From contig WAON01000220.1 of assembly GCA_015521265.1 (NCBI GenBank), positions 1-5,633 on the forward strand: a DNA stretch of 5,633 bases. Direction: 5' to 3'. The DNA comes from Desulfurococcales archaeon. GTDB taxonomy: Archaea; Thermoproteota; Thermoprotei_A; Sulfolobales; Desulfurococcaceae. A program made the position numbers and the translations under genes. The notes beneath the pieces are model-generated. The model made no database searches and was not told the DNA's origin. It was given only the letters and a program-made list of their open reading frames with translations. Of this stretch, positions 5,480-5,633 are shown piece after piece. Position 1 is the first letter of the stretch. Every line of letters starts with the position of its first letter.

Positions 5480-5480
5480 C

Positions 5481-5489
5481 TTTATATAT
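5481..5489 (+). promoter_or_regulatory. Candidate TATA box for the last gene
   Basis: TTTATATAT directly after the hairpin is the best TATA match in this gap. It would start transcription near 5512 and give a leader of about 55 bases before ATG 5568. A second, weaker element ATAAATA (5534-5540) would give a nearly leaderless message. The sequence does not decide between them. Confidence 0.4.
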
Positions 5490-5523
5490 CCATGTTTTCA
5501 GAATTATAGAATAAGAATGCGGT

Positions 5524-5564
5524 TACCCCATGGATAAATAGGGCAAGATTTTATGGGTGGGGTA
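5524..5564 (+). repeat. Inverted repeat TACCCCA / TGGGGTA covering the ribosome site of the last gene
   Basis: TACCCCA (5524-5530) is the exact reverse complement of TGGGGTA (5558-5564); in RNA G-U pairs at both ends extend the stem to nine pairs with a loop of about 25 bases. The right arm lies in the G-rich ribosome binding stretch GGGTGGGG (5555-5562) just before ATG 5568. If transcription starts upstream of 5524, the hairpin would mask that site. Confidence 0.4.
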
Positions 5565-5567
5565 GGA

Positions 5568-5633
5568 ATGGATCTTAGGATTGTGGGTGCAGCAGTTGTT
5601 ATTGTTGTAGTACTTATCGCAGCAGCCCTATAC
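5568..5633 (+). CDS. N-terminus of an exported or membrane protein (3' end outside window)
   Basis: Twenty-two codons are visible from ATG 5568 to the window edge. They encode MDLR followed by a strongly hydrophobic, Val/Ile/Ala-rich helix (IVGAAVVIVVVLIAAALY), which is a signal peptide or N-terminal membrane anchor. Archaeal solute-binding proteins of ABC transporters often begin this way, but nothing else of the protein is visible and many secreted proteins share the pattern. GGTG (5556-5559) lies eight bases before the ATG, a good ribosome site. An in-frame ATG at 5553 would add five residues (MGVGM...) but has no such site, so 5568 is preferred. Confidence 0.7.
   Translation, partial: MDLRIVGAAVVIVVVLIAAALY

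Noticed and set aside
1..5633. tRNA, rRNA, CRISPR array or insertion sequence
   Set aside because: No cloverleaf, no regularly spaced repeats, and no transposase with terminal inverted repeats was seen on either strand. The possible DUF2080 likeness at the left edge is too weak to call a mobile element.

Overview
The window looks like chromosomal DNA of a hyperthermophilic crenarchaeon, most likely a member of the Desulfurococcales. The reasons are AGG/AGA-dominated arginine and ATA-rich isoleucine codons, very small gaps between genes, archaeal TATA/BRE-like promoters close to start codons (near-leaderless genes), GTG and TTG starts, and an MtrH-type methyltransferase with no methanogenesis genes in view. 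The genus cannot be fixed from the sequence alone.

Layout, left to right. The 3' end of an unidentified small protein gene (+ strand) meets, stop codon to stop codon, a leftward block of four genes. Read in the direction of transcription (right to left), these are a GTG-started secreted or membrane-anchored glycoprotein with a DxDxDG calcium-type loop (4602-3451) and a second membrane-anchored glycoprotein with two WYPPP-type repeats and Ig-like domains, joined to the first by an ATGA overlap (3454-2300). After an 87-bp gap come a TTG-started M29-family aminopeptidase (2212-1097) and an MtrH-family methyltransferase (1134 or 1095 to 157) that overlaps or abuts it. A 316-bp divergent intergenic region (4603-4918) carries promoters in both directions and a perfect 14-bp palindrome. 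On its right is a TsaA/TrmO-family tRNA methyltransferase gene (4919-5440), followed by a hairpin that may be a terminator. The window ends in the first codons of a gene for an exported or membrane protein (from 5568).

The genes form two functional themes. The two surface proteins are almost certainly co-translated and probably assemble together outside the membrane; neither matches a family I recognise, and they are the most novel content here. The aminopeptidase and MtrH homologue are also translationally linked, a pairing of peptide degradation with pterin- or corrinoid-dependent methyl transfer whose purpose is unclear. The TrmO gene is a stand-alone tRNA modification gene with an unusual change in its signature motif.
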